Positions 24,982-32,209 of a stretch of DNA of 35,431 nucleotides are shown here, piece after piece. Source of the stretch: Acidimicrobiales bacterium (GTDB lineage Bacteria; Actinomycetota; Acidimicrobiia; Acidimicrobiales; MedAcidi-G1); contig JAKURV010000022.1 in the NCBI GenBank assembly GCA_022452035.1, positions 1-35,431 of the forward strand. The letters run 5' to 3'. The notes under the pieces are model-generated. The model saw only the letters and a list, made by a program, of their open reading frames with translations, was not told where the DNA came from and did not search any database. Position 1 is the first letter of the stretch, and each line of letters opens with the position of its first letter. The position numbers and the translations under genes are program-made.

Positions 24982-25503
24982 GTGGACCACCATCGGGACG
25001 TGGTCATCGAAGAGGGCACAGACAGCGGTCGGGAGGAGGTCCCGGGTCACGAGGTGAGCGTCGTTCGTGATGTCGCAGCGGGCCCGGAGGTCGTCTGGGA
25101 CCTGGTTAGCGACCTGGTCGGCATGGGGCGCTGGTCGCCCGAGAACCAAGGTGGGCGTTGGATCGACGACGCGACCGGGCCGACCGTAGGGGCTGTCTTC
25201 CGGGGTCGAAACCGCATCCGGTGGCGTCGGTGGCAGACCAACGTGACCGTCATCGAGTGCGATCGGCCTCGCAGGTTCGCGTTCCGTCTGAAGATCGGTT
25301 CGCTGGGAGGCTGCGACTGGTCCTACGACATCGTGCCCACGTCGGACGGTTGCCGGGTCACTGAGTCATGGGTCGATGACCGCTCACCGGCCCTCGCCCG
25401 GATCGGGTGGCTGTTCACCGGGGTGGCCGACCGGGCCGCTCACAACCGGGCCACCATGGAGCGGACACTGGAGAACCTGGCCGCCGCAGCCGAGGCAATC
25501 TGA
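24982..25503 (+). CDS. SRPBCC (START-like/polyketide cyclase) family protein
   Basis: A protein of up to 173 residues. From about residue 30 it shows a START/SRPBCC pattern: VSVVRDVAAGPEVVWDLVSDL, MGRWSPENQGGRWID, GAVFRGRNRIRWRRWQTNVTVIECDRPRRFAF, a C-terminal helix. The fold binds a hydrophobic ligand in a cavity. The same GRNR block and flanking pattern occur in the C-terminal half of the fusion protein at 26190-27335, so the two are paralogous. The GTG at 24982 is the longest start; GTG codons at 25000 or about 25054 could be the true start, since no clear ribosome site was seen. Convergent with the nitroreductase at 25510, 6 bases away. Confidence 0.85.
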   Translation: MDHHRDVVIEEGTDSGREEVPGHEVSVVRDVAAGPEVVWDLVSDLVGMGRWSPENQGGRWIDDATGPTVGAVFRGRNRIRWRRWQTNVTVIECDRPRRFAFRLKIGSLGGCDWSYDIVPTSDGCRVTESWVDDRSPALARIGWLFTGVADRAAHNRATMERTLENLAAAAEAI

Positions 25504-25509
25504 GCGGAT

Positions 25510-26193
25510 TCAGTCCCAGCCGTTCCAGGAGGTCACCGCGGCGGCTCCGCCGTCACGTTGAGCGGGCCGGAAGTCGGTACCCAGGGTGTGGCCCACGGTA
25601 ATGAGCGCCACCTGGCTTACCGAGTCGTGGGGGATGCCCAACAGGGCGGAAGCCTCCTCTTCGAACATGAGGTGGATGGTCGTCCAGCAGGTGCCCAGTC
25701 CTCGTTCCCGGGCGGCCAGCATGAAACTCCAGGCGCTAGGGATGATGGATCCCAGGACCGATGCCGCTCCCATACCCGACCGGTCGATCCGGCCCTCGAT
25801 GCACGGGATCACCATGGCCGGCACCCGGTGCATGTTCTCGGCCAGGTAGGTGGCCGACTCCATGACCCGCATCTGCTGAGCGGCCCGATCAGTGGGAGCG
25901 CCGTCGGCCAGTGCTCCGGCGCTAACCGCCATCGTGGTGTACAGGTCCCAGCCGCGGCGGTACAGGTCGGCCAGACCGGCCCGCTTGTCGGCGTCGGTGA
26001 CGACCACGAACCGCCATCCCTGCCGGTTGGACCCGGTCGGTGCCTGCACCGTGTACTCCAGGCACTCCCGGAGCAGGTCGTCATCCACCGCACGGTCGAA
26101 GTCGAGCCGCTTACGGACGGCACGGGTGGTGGAGAGCAGTTCGTGGACCGAGAGGCCCAGTGTCCGATCATCGCCGGTCGGTTGAACGCTCAT
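25510..26193 (-). CDS. Nitroreductase family protein (FMN-dependent)
   Basis: A 227-residue nitroreductase-fold flavoprotein. Signs: a TTRAVRKRLDFDRAV N-terminus, YTVQAPTGSNRQGWRFVVV (FMN-binding SNxQ-like region), and GLGTCWTTIHLMFEEEASALLGIP near the C-terminal half. Enzymes of this family reduce nitro groups, quinones, enones or flavins with NAD(P)H. The ATG at 26193 overlaps the TGA of the upstream fusion gene (ATGA), implying translational coupling. Its sequence is clearly related to the N-terminal half of the fusion partner (ELLSTTRAVRKRLDFDR versus RLLTTTRSVRRRLDLER). They probably form a heteromer or act in one pathway. Confidence 0.92.
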   Translation of the reverse strand: MSVQPTGDDRTLGLSVHELLSTTRAVRKRLDFDRAVDDDLLRECLEYTVQAPTGSNRQGWRFVVVTDADKRAGLADLYRRGWDLYTTMAVSAGALADGAPTDRAAQQMRVMESATYLAENMHRVPAMVIPCIEGRIDRSGMGAASVLGSIIPSAWSFMLAARERGLGTCWTTIHLMFEEEASALLGIPHDSVSQVALITVGHTLGTDFRPAQRDGGAAAVTSWNGWD

Positions 26194-27335
26194 CGGGAGC
26201 CTTCCACCAGGTCGCGAATTCCTTCGATGCACCGTCGCATATTGACCGCCTGTTCCTTCTGGCGACTAGCGATGATCTTCGCCTCCATGTCGGGCATCTG
26301 TTCGATGACCGCCGTCAGGCCCGACGGCCCTGGTCCCAAAACCATGGCGAACCGTAACCGAGCGGCCCCGGCCAGCGGGATCAACTCGAGGCTCCACTGG
26401 GCGGCAGGGTTATCGGCGTCCACCGAGTTCCAGGCGAACAGCCGGTCGGGCTCGTAGCCGACCACGTGGCAGGTCACCTCCCATTCGCCGCGATCGTCGC
26501 GCCGGTTCCTCCCGAGGAACGTGGCTCCCACGCCGGGCTCGCTGGAGATCCACTCGGCACCCTGGAACTCATTGCTGAACTGGGCCGGCAAGTTGATGTC
26601 GACGACGTAGGGCCAGATCTCCTCGGGCGGGGCCTTCACGTCGACCTCCACAGTGACCCCGGGGCCATCAGCGAGCATCGGTGGACCATCGGCGGGGCCC
26701 TGCGTTGTGCGGCCCCAGCGGTCGAACCAGGTGATCTCCCGGGCTGATTTGCGAGGCGCCGGTTGGAACTCACCGCCGGTCGTCCACCCCACAGGGAACA
26801 GCACGATCTGGCTCACTCCTGCCGGGATGTCCAGCAAATCAGCTACCCGGTCGGCGGCTGCCAGGTGGAGAGTCGTCCAGGCGCTTCCCAGGCCGCGGGA
26901 CCGCAGGGCTAGGCAGAAACTCCAAGCGGCCTGGACCACCGAGTCAAAAAGGCCGGGCCGTCCGCCTCCGTCGTGCTCGCCGTAGATGGTGACCAGCACG
27001 AGAACCGGGACATCCTGCATGTGTCGGGCAAGGTGGGCGCCGGACTGGAGGGTCCGCTCGTTTCGGTGGCCGCTGCCGGCAAACTTTTCGGCATTCTCCA
27101 TGATCCAGTTGCCGCCCGATTCCCGGTAAAGGTCAGCCAGAGCGGCCTTGGTGGCCGGGTCCCGGATGACCAGCCACCGGCGACTGGTCTGGTTTCCACC
27201 CGTCGGAGCCTGCTCAGCGATGTCGATGCAGTCCAGCAGGACGTCCTCGGGCACATCACGTTCCAGGTCGAGTCGACGACGGACCGACCTCGTCGTGGTC
27301 AGTAGCCGGTCGGTTTCGTCTACGGGGAAGCCCAT
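26190..27335 (-). CDS. Nitroreductase-SRPBCC fusion protein
   Basis: A 381-residue two-domain protein. Residues 1-215 are a nitroreductase (TTTRSVRRRLDLERDV, AEQAPTGGNQTSRRWLVI, SRGLGSAWTTLHLAAADRVADLLDIP). Residues about 228-381 are an SRPBCC domain (GVTVEVDVKAPPEEIWPYVVD, GATFLGRNRRDDRGEWEVTCHVVGYEPDRLFAWN). Free-standing relatives of both halves are the neighbouring genes: nitroreductase at 25510-26193, SRPBCC at 24982-25503. A fusion suggests the SRPBCC cavity feeds or shields a hydrophobic substrate for the flavin site. The ATG at 27335 begins the family N-terminus. The upstream unknown gene is 63 bases away. The same arrangement may be common in related actinobacteria; a search would tell. 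Confidence 0.9.
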   Translation of the reverse strand: MGFPVDETDRLLTTTRSVRRRLDLERDVPEDVLLDCIDIAEQAPTGGNQTSRRWLVIRDPATKAALADLYRESGGNWIMENAEKFAGSGHRNERTLQSGAHLARHMQDVPVLVLVTIYGEHDGGGRPGLFDSVVQAAWSFCLALRSRGLGSAWTTLHLAAADRVADLLDIPAGVSQIVLFPVGWTTGGEFQPAPRKSAREITWFDRWGRTTQGPADGPPMLADGPGVTVEVDVKAPPEEIWPYVVDINLPAQFSNEFQGAEWISSEPGVGATFLGRNRRDDRGEWEVTCHVVGYEPDRLFAWNSVDADNPAAQWSLELIPLAGAARLRFAMVLGPGPSGLTAVIEQMPDMEAKIIASRQKEQAVNMRRCIEGIRDLVEGSR

Positions 27336-27398
27336 GACCGGATTCCACCACAGGCCATTCGGCCCGCCGTGGTCGGGCTAGCCAGGGTGACGGGCCTG

Positions 27399-27971
27399 TC
27401 AGGCCTCCTCGCCCAGCCAGGCCGGCGCCTGGTCGAGCAGGTACTCGCTGATGGCCCGAGACCGGTCCAGGGCATCACACATCCAGTTGGTGTCGTCGCC
27501 CCGGAACAGGGAGGCCAACGGTGTTTCCAGACGGGCTGTCACCCCGATGGACCGTTGCGGGGCATCAGTGACCATCTCAAAAGAGTCGACGGCCGACACC
27601 TGGGTGGGCAGGTCGGGGCCGCCGAGGCCGGCCAGCTCGGTGGCCAGCACCAGAAGATCGGGGCCGTGCTCCAGCGGGGGGAGGGCCCAGGTGAACATCA
27701 ACTGCACCACCAGATCGTCGCTGGGGTCGACGTCCTCGGGCAGTGACATGACCTCGTCCTCGAAGGCCATGAGGGTGCGGGGCTCAAGGTCCAGAGAGAG
27801 GTGGAGGTCGAGGGGGCCGCCGCAGGCCGCCTCCGGGTGTAGGTCGACCTCGAAGGCCTGACGCATCGAGTAGGTCTCGACGAAGTGCCTCTCGTCGTGC
27901 ACGTGGAAACCGTGCTCGGCAGCATGGTCTTTGAGATCGGCGATAAAACCGGCGATGTCGACGACGGCCAC
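27399..27971 (-). CDS. Uncharacterised acidic protein
   Basis: A 190-residue acidic, soluble protein without signal peptide or membrane span. It starts MAVVDIAGFIADLKDHAAEHGFHVHDER and contains LDLHLSLDLEPRTLMAFEDEVMSL, alternating strands and acidic loops. One pair of Cys (about 50 and 165). No catalytic motif or family is recognised. The GTG at 27971 has GGAGG 7 bases upstream. It may be cotranscribed with the nitroreductase fusion 63 bases downstream. The stop lies inside a 13-base palindrome, GGCCTG-T-CAGGCC (27393-27405). Divergent from the phosphatase at 28063. Confidence 0.75.
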   Translation of the reverse strand: MAVVDIAGFIADLKDHAAEHGFHVHDERHFVETYSMRQAFEVDLHPEAACGGPLDLHLSLDLEPRTLMAFEDEVMSLPEDVDPSDDLVVQLMFTWALPPLEHGPDLLVLATELAGLGGPDLPTQVSAVDSFEMVTDAPQRSIGVTARLETPLASLFRGDDTNWMCDALDRSRAISEYLLDQAPAWLGEEA

Positions 27972-28062
27972 TAACGGTCCTCCGGGTCCACGGGGTTATG
28001 TGTTGAACAACAGGGTAGAGCCAACTATCAACCGCGGCCCAGTGGTTTGGCACACTTGTCCA

Positions 28063-28836
28063 GTGACCGATGACGTCGAACGGCTAGGAGACCCCGCCTC
28101 CGTTCTGAGCGACCTCCACGACGCCGTGGATGCGGTGGCGGCCGCTTTCGAAGGCCTTGAGGACTGGGGCCCCTCGGAGGGGCCGACCGGCCAGTACGTG
28201 AGCGACGTGGTGGCGGACCGGGTCGTGCACGGGATCCTCGACCCGCTGGGCTACGGGGTGCTGAGCGAAGAGTCTGGTCTGACCGCTCCAACTGTGGACG
28301 GGGCGCCGGTGGTCGTCGTGGATCCGTTGGACGGTTCCACCAATGCCTCCCGGGGCCTGCCCTGGTTCGCTACCAGCCTCTGCGCGGTGAGCTCCGACGA
28401 GCCGTTGGTGGCCGTGGTGGCCGACCTGGTAAGCGGGGTCCGCTACGACGCAGTGCGGGGGTGGGGCGCCCGCCGGGATGGCGAGCCGATCGCCCGGACA
28501 AGCGCCCCGCCGCTGGACGAGGCGATGGTGGGCCTTTCCGGGCTACCACCCCGCCATCTGGGGTGGGGCCAGTATCGGTCCCTCGGAGCAGCGGCCCTCG
28601 ACCTGTGTGCGGTAGCCGACGGCCGCCTGGACGGCTACGTGGACTGCTCGGTCGACGCTCACGGAGTGTGGGACTACCTGGGAGCCCTGCTGGTCTGTTC
28701 AGAGGCCGGCGTCGAAGTAGTGGACGCCTTTGGCCGGGAATTGTGCGTCCTTGATCCGGAGGTTCGCCGGACCCCGGTGGCTGGCGCCGGCCCGGCGCTG
28801 GCTGAGGCCCTGATAGAGGCCCGTCGCACCTTCTAG
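28063..28836 (+). CDS. Inositol monophosphatase-family phosphatase
   Basis: A 257-residue Mg-dependent, Li-sensitive-type phosphatase. Motifs: LSEESG (Glu69/Glu70), VVDPLDGSTNASRG (Asp87 and Asp90 as metal ligands), and VDAHGVWDYLGALL near 205 as the WD-containing motif. Family members hydrolyse inositol-1-phosphate, fructose-1,6-bisphosphate, histidinol phosphate or 3',5'-PAP; this one is shorter than histidinol-phosphatase or CysQ types, so the substrate is open. The start is the GTG at 28063, chosen because upstream sequence in the longer frame (to 27931) is unlike the family and overlaps the divergent gene. No clear ribosome site. tRNA-Val follows 41 bases after its stop. Confidence 0.93.
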   Translation: MTDDVERLGDPASVLSDLHDAVDAVAAAFEGLEDWGPSEGPTGQYVSDVVADRVVHGILDPLGYGVLSEESGLTAPTVDGAPVVVVDPLDGSTNASRGLPWFATSLCAVSSDEPLVAVVADLVSGVRYDAVRGWGARRDGEPIARTSAPPLDEAMVGLSGLPPRHLGWGQYRSLGAAALDLCAVADGRLDGYVDCSVDAHGVWDYLGALLVCSEAGVEVVDAFGRELCVLDPEVRRTPVAGAGPALAEALIEARRTF

Positions 28837-28861
28837 GGCCGATTGGACGAAACGCCGCCGG

Positions 28862-28867
28862 TAGGGT
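28862..28867 (+). promoter_or_regulatory. -10 box for tRNA-Val
   Basis: TAGGGT (TAnnnT) lies 10 bases ahead of the mature tRNA 5' end at 28878. No -35 at proper spacing was evident, so the tRNA might also be transcribed with the phosphatase gene. Confidence 0.35.
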
Positions 28868-28877
28868 GCCCGCTTCC

Positions 28878-28954
28878 GGGCGCGTAGCTCAGATGGCTAG
28901 AGCACCTCCCTTACAAGGAGGGGGTCGGGGGTTCAAGTCCCTCCGCGCCCACCA
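28878..28954 (+). tRNA. tRNA-Val (anticodon UAC), CCA encoded
   Basis: A complete 77-base cloverleaf: acceptor GGGCGCG/CGCGCCC, D arm GCTC...GAGC, anticodon stem CCTCC/GGAGG with loop CTTACAA (TAC anticodon), T arm GGGGG TTCAAGT CCCTC, discriminator A and genomic CCA. It reads GUA and, depending on the U34 modification, other valine codons. Composition changes downstream of it, so it is a plausible edge of inserted DNA. Confidence 0.96.
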
Positions 28955-29042
28955 GGAACATTGAGAAACCAGGACATTTCGCCGCGCTGGAAGTCGTGGG
29001 GGAGCGTTGATGCCGGACCCGGACCGATCGAGGTTCTCTCGG

Positions 29043-30254
29043 CTATAGCCAGTCCTCTTGGTAGGGGGTGAGGCCGAGCGGGACGGCGCCGGCCTCGGTG
29101 ATCAGCACCATCTCTTCGAGCTTGACGCCGTCAGGGCCGCCGGTCTCGCCGGCGTAGCTCTCGATGCACAGGGTCATGCCGACCTCGAGCTCGCCGTCGT
29201 AGCCGCCGCCGTATGCGCCGGGGATGTGGAGCTTGTCGGGCGACATGATGATCGGCCACTCGTTCTCGAGGCCGAGGCCGTGGAAGATCGTGGTGAAGTT
29301 CTGCTCGGCGAGTTCCGCCGAGTAGCAGAAGCCCTTTTCCATGAGCTCGAGGAACGACAGGCCGGGCTTCAGCAGCTCCATGTTGCGGTGGACGTGCTCG
29401 AAGCAGGCGGCGTAGAGGCGGCGCTGCCGGTCGTCGGGCGTACCGTCGACCATCCACGTGCGGGAGATGTCGTGGGCGTAACCGTACGGGCCGATCAGGT
29501 CGGAGTCACAGCCGATGATGTCGCCCTGTTGGATGACCCGAAGGCCGGTCTCCTGGGCCCACGGGTTTGTCTTCTCGCCAGACAGGAGATAGCGGGCGTT
29601 GATCCACTCGCCTTCCCACTCGATGTTGGCGGCGTGGAGATGAGCCCAGATGTCGGACTCGGTGACGCCGGGCTTCGTCGCCGCGAACATGCGCTCGAAC
29701 CCGTCGTGGCAGGCCTTCGCCGACAGGCGTTGCGCTTCGAGCTCTTCGGGGCCCTTGACGGCGCGGGCCCGGTAGATCGCGGGGTGGCCGTCGACGACGC
29801 GGATGCCGCGACGCTCGAGTTCTACGGCCTGGAAGTGGCTGAGGCGGTCGATGCCGACCCGCAGGTCGTCGGGCGACGTGCGGCGGATGAGTGAATCGAT
29901 CTGGTCGGCCCACTCGCGCAGCGAGGTGTCGAAGTTGTCGGCACCGTCGCTCATGAAGCCGACCGGGCGGGCGACGTGCACAGCATCGATTGTGTCGAGG
30001 TGGCCGTGGTAGGCGTCGTGGCCGGCAACCCAGTCGAACAGTTCGGTGGTCCCGTCGGCGGCCATGAACAGGTAGCGGCACTCGTGGTTGAGGGCGTACA
30101 CCTGCACGTTCCGGGAGTCGGTGGCGTAGCGGATGCTGACCGGGTCATAGATGAGCAGGGTCGGGATATCGAGCTCCTGCATCATCTGGAGTAGCCGGTC
30201 CTTGCGGTAGTGCCGCATCCGGTGGACCGTCGCGTCGGGCAGGGTCTCGACCAT
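29043..30254 (-). CDS. M24-family metalloenzyme of the DddP (DMSP lyase) type, with altered active-site Asp
   Basis: A 403-residue M24-fold protein. It has IRYATDSRNVQ (41-51), RARAVKGPEELEAQR, GEWINARYLLSGEKTNPW and DLIGPYGYAHDISRTW, which are close to what I remember of DddP rather than prolidase. Metal ligands are in the DddP arrangement: Asp250, Asp252, Asp262, His325, Glu365, Glu380. In DddP an Asp six residues after that His (RlDddP Asp377, from memory) is the proposed catalytic base; here it is Asn331 in HGLGLENEW. So the fold is certain, the DddP clade likely, DMSP cleavage doubtful. Alternatives: ectoine hydrolase- or Xaa-Pro peptidase-like activity. The ATG at 30254 has AGAGGCGG upstream; the exported protein gene ends 12 bases before it. 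Confidence 0.82.
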   Translation of the reverse strand: MVETLPDATVHRMRHYRKDRLLQMMQELDIPTLLIYDPVSIRYATDSRNVQVYALNHECRYLFMAADGTTELFDWVAGHDAYHGHLDTIDAVHVARPVGFMSDGADNFDTSLREWADQIDSLIRRTSPDDLRVGIDRLSHFQAVELERRGIRVVDGHPAIYRARAVKGPEELEAQRLSAKACHDGFERMFAATKPGVTESDIWAHLHAANIEWEGEWINARYLLSGEKTNPWAQETGLRVIQQGDIIGCDSDLIGPYGYAHDISRTWMVDGTPDDRQRRLYAACFEHVHRNMELLKPGLSFLELMEKGFCYSAELAEQNFTTIFHGLGLENEWPIIMSPDKLHIPGAYGGGYDGELEVGMTLCIESYAGETGGPDGVKLEEMVLITEAGAVPLGLTPYQEDWL

Positions 30255-30266
30255 CAGAGCCGCCTC

Positions 30267-31028
30267 TCATTCGGGGCCGTAGCCGGGAGTGTTTCGCCTC
30301 CCTAGCAGGGCGACCACCGGAATAGCAGTCAGCAGAAGCACACTCCCGAAGATCAACATCGGGTTCACACGCTGGGGCTCGTCTTTAGATTCGGGGCGAG
30401 AATCAAGACTATTGAGCACCGCGATATTTTCTGGCGGTGGGGGAGTCTCGTACCAGCGACTCACGCCCCCGACTCCTTCGTTACGGTTGGGAACGTTCGC
30501 AACCGGAGTCCCGAACTTCTCCACATAGCCAATCGATACCGTGAATCGTGCGGGTTGTGTTCCCGATATGAGTACCTGGTAGGTCCCGTCACTTCCTATT
30601 TCAGTGTGTTCGAGCAGCCGGACGTAGTTAGTCCTGCTGAAGGGTTCCGCAAACTTCACGCGGAGGTCAGCTTCGAGCTCGAGCACCGTTTGATCGGGAC
30701 GCACCAGTTTGACCGCGGGAAGGGCCACCTGAGACAGGGCGTTTTCTGGAGCGAGGTCCGGAATGAGGAGGGACAGGATGATGTTCTCGCCCTGTGGAAT
30801 CTGAAATTGGAAGCCCCTCTGATCGCCTGGTGCGAGCAAGGTTCCGTAGAGCGCGAAGGAGATCCGACCGTCAGGCAGGAAGGGCCCCTCAGCGGGCTCA
30901 CTCTGCTGCTCTTCGAGTAACAGTGGGTCGTGGGCCTGAGCCACTGGAGCACCAACTGAAACACCGGCAAGCAAGGTCAGCACCACGGCACCAAGTCGTG
31001 CAATCCTTCGATTGTGCAAACGTTTCAT
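30267..31028 (-). CDS. Exported single-span protein of unknown function
   Basis: A 253-residue protein with an N-terminal signal (about 1-32, cleavage near PVAQA-HD), an extracytoplasmic beta-rich domain (about 33-215: GRISFALYGTLLAPGDQRGF, VRLLEHTEIGSDGTYQVLISG), a Pro-rich stretch (ETPPPPENIAV), and one C-terminal membrane helix (PMLIFGSVLLLTAIPVVALL) followed by RR. This is the layout of surface-anchored beta-sandwich proteins. No catalytic motif seen. The ATG at 31028 has CTAAGG upstream. It is followed 12 bases later by the M24 gene, so they likely share a transcript. Composition is less GC-rich than genes before 29 kb. Confidence 0.78.
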   Translation of the reverse strand: MKRLHNRRIARLGAVVLTLLAGVSVGAPVAQAHDPLLLEEQQSEPAEGPFLPDGRISFALYGTLLAPGDQRGFQFQIPQGENIILSLLIPDLAPENALSQVALPAVKLVRPDQTVLELEADLRVKFAEPFSRTNYVRLLEHTEIGSDGTYQVLISGTQPARFTVSIGYVEKFGTPVANVPNRNEGVGGVSRWYETPPPPENIAVLNSLDSRPESKDEPQRVNPMLIFGSVLLLTAIPVVALLGRRNTPGYGPE

Positions 31029-31062
31029 AGTCAGTCGCCTTAGGACAGGTTTCGATCTCCAC

Positions 31063-31092
31063 GGAGGTTTCAGCCGCCTCCGAGAGGAGGTG
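31063..31092 (-). promoter_or_regulatory. Alternative stem-loops in a 90-base intergenic region
   Basis: CGCCTCC-GAGA-GGAGGTG (31075-31092) can form a 7-bp hairpin with a four-base loop. The CCTCC arm can instead pair with GGAGG at 31063-31067, giving two mutually exclusive structures. It lies between the SDR stop (31119) and the start of the exported protein (31028). There is no T-run. Terminator or leader element is inferred from position. Confidence 0.3.
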
Positions 31093-31118
31093 TTGTGAGT
31101 TGAGCGAAGATTGCTGTG

Positions 31119-32024
31119 CTAGTTCTCCACTTCAACTCCGCCGTGTTTCGTCAAGCGGAGTTTGGTCATCGGTTCAGACGCGTAGGGATCTGCCCGTGGG
31201 GCGTCCTTGAATCGTTCACGTGCTGAAATGGGTATCGCACCGTCTTCATCTACCAGCCCGTAGTGGGAACCCAGATCTGTAGTCCAGTGGACTCGACCAG
31301 TCATTTCGAGCCGGCCTTGGTCTGCAGCAACGGCGGCTACCACCCTCCCTACAAAGATTGGTGTTTCGACGCCCTCGGTCAGGACCGAGGCACCTGCAGA
31401 TGCTTGGTCTTGGATGAACTCAGTACGAACAGGTCCAGGTCTGAGGCCGATCACAGAGACACCTTTCGATAGGAGTTCTAAACCGAGATCGTGGGTCATG
31501 CGATCTAGTGCAGCCTTCCCAATGCTGTAGGCAGCATTGAATAGGTAAGTGAACCCTGCAGGGCTAGTGATGTTGAAGATCATCGAACCCTCGTGTTGCA
31601 ACAACAAAGGGGCGGCACTTCTAGAAGCCACATAGTGCGAGCGAAGTCCGATTCCGACTTGGCCGTCCCAGATTTCCAGCGGGTGTTCCCAGAAACCTCC
31701 TTCCCAGGCGGGAGGGTCGGGAATCTTGAAAACGTTGTTCACGAGGATGTCCAAGCCGCCGTGTTCCGATTCCACGAGTTCAAATAGTCCGTCAATCTCG
31801 CTATCAACAGCGTGATCAACTTCAACGGCATGGCCTTGGCCGCCAGCTAGCGATACGAGTTCTGCAGTCGTGTCAATCGTGCGGTCACCGCTTCCTCTAG
31901 TACGGCCCGTCACATACACCGTCGCGCCCGCCTCACCGAGTCCGATTGCGATTCCCTTGCCGATCCCCCGACTAGCACCTGTAACCACTGCGACTTGTCC
32001 GGCGAGCGGAGATGTTCGATTCAT
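31119..32024 (-). CDS. SDR family oxidoreductase, DHRS1-like
   Basis: A 301-residue SDR. TGASRGIG (15-22), NNVF (97-100, where classical SDRs have NNAG), catalytic Ser154, Tyr166 and Lys170 (YSIGK). The stretch GGFWEHPLEIWDGQVGIGLRSHY (about 109-131) is characteristic of the DHRS1-like group. The ATG at 32024 has GGAGG 9 bases upstream; a longer in-frame start at 32150 would extend into the promoter region of the Rieske gene. It is divergent from the Rieske-RidA-phosphotriesterase operon and could act on its product, e.g. oxidise a diol or reduce an aldehyde/ketone. Composition is notably lower in GC than the left part of the window. Confidence 0.9.
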   Translation of the reverse strand: MNRTSPLAGQVAVVTGASRGIGKGIAIGLGEAGATVYVTGRTRGSGDRTIDTTAELVSLAGGQGHAVEVDHAVDSEIDGLFELVESEHGGLDILVNNVFKIPDPPAWEGGFWEHPLEIWDGQVGIGLRSHYVASRSAAPLLLQHEGSMIFNITSPAGFTYLFNAAYSIGKAALDRMTHDLGLELLSKGVSVIGLRPGPVRTEFIQDQASAGASVLTEGVETPIFVGRVVAAVAADQGRLEMTGRVHWTTDLGSHYGLVDEDGAIPISARERFKDAPRADPYASEPMTKLRLTKHGGVEVEN

Positions 32025-32068
32025 TTGAGAAGTCCTCCAAGTTCTGGGGGTGTTGCGTCTCTCAGGAC

Positions 32069-32081
32069 AGGATTCCATCCT
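32069..32081. promoter_or_regulatory. Inverted repeat in divergent SDR/Rieske promoter region
   Basis: AGGAT-TCC-ATCCT forms a 13-base hyphenated palindrome in the 185-base region between the divergent genes. It may be an operator for a local regulator; no regulator gene is present in the window. Confidence 0.25.
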
Positions 32082-32155
32082 CCAGTAGTGAAACGCACAG
32101 GTCAAAGTGGCTATCCGGCTGGCTGGTGAGTCCAGTTGAAGTTCAGACACCTCAC

Positions 32156-32185
32156 TTGGGATGCCTCAAGGCCCAGTGCTACCGT
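32156..32185 (+). promoter_or_regulatory. Candidate promoter for the Rieske operon
   Basis: TTGGGA (32156-32161) and TACCGT (32180-32185) are 18 bases apart; the -10 is identical to that proposed for the acyl-CoA dehydrogenase operon. The expected start near 32190 leaves a short leader with AGGGGG ahead of the TTG at 32210. Confidence 0.35.
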
Positions 32186-32209
32186 CCCCACGCGATTAGG
32201 GGGTCCAAC

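Noticed and set aside
28955-29042. Attachment-site repeat of the tRNA-Val 3' end
   Set aside because: No second copy of the tRNA 3' sequence was found by eye in the window and no integrase gene is present.
29058-29894. 278-residue open frame antisense to the M24 gene
   Set aside because: It lies wholly inside a gene with clear family motifs on the other strand, and its product shows no family motif; it is a high-GC shadow frame.
32012-32209. N-terminal extension of the Rieske oxygenase to 32012
   Set aside because: It overlaps the start of the divergent SDR, has no ribosome site and is unlike the family; TTG at 32210 has AGGGGG ahead.
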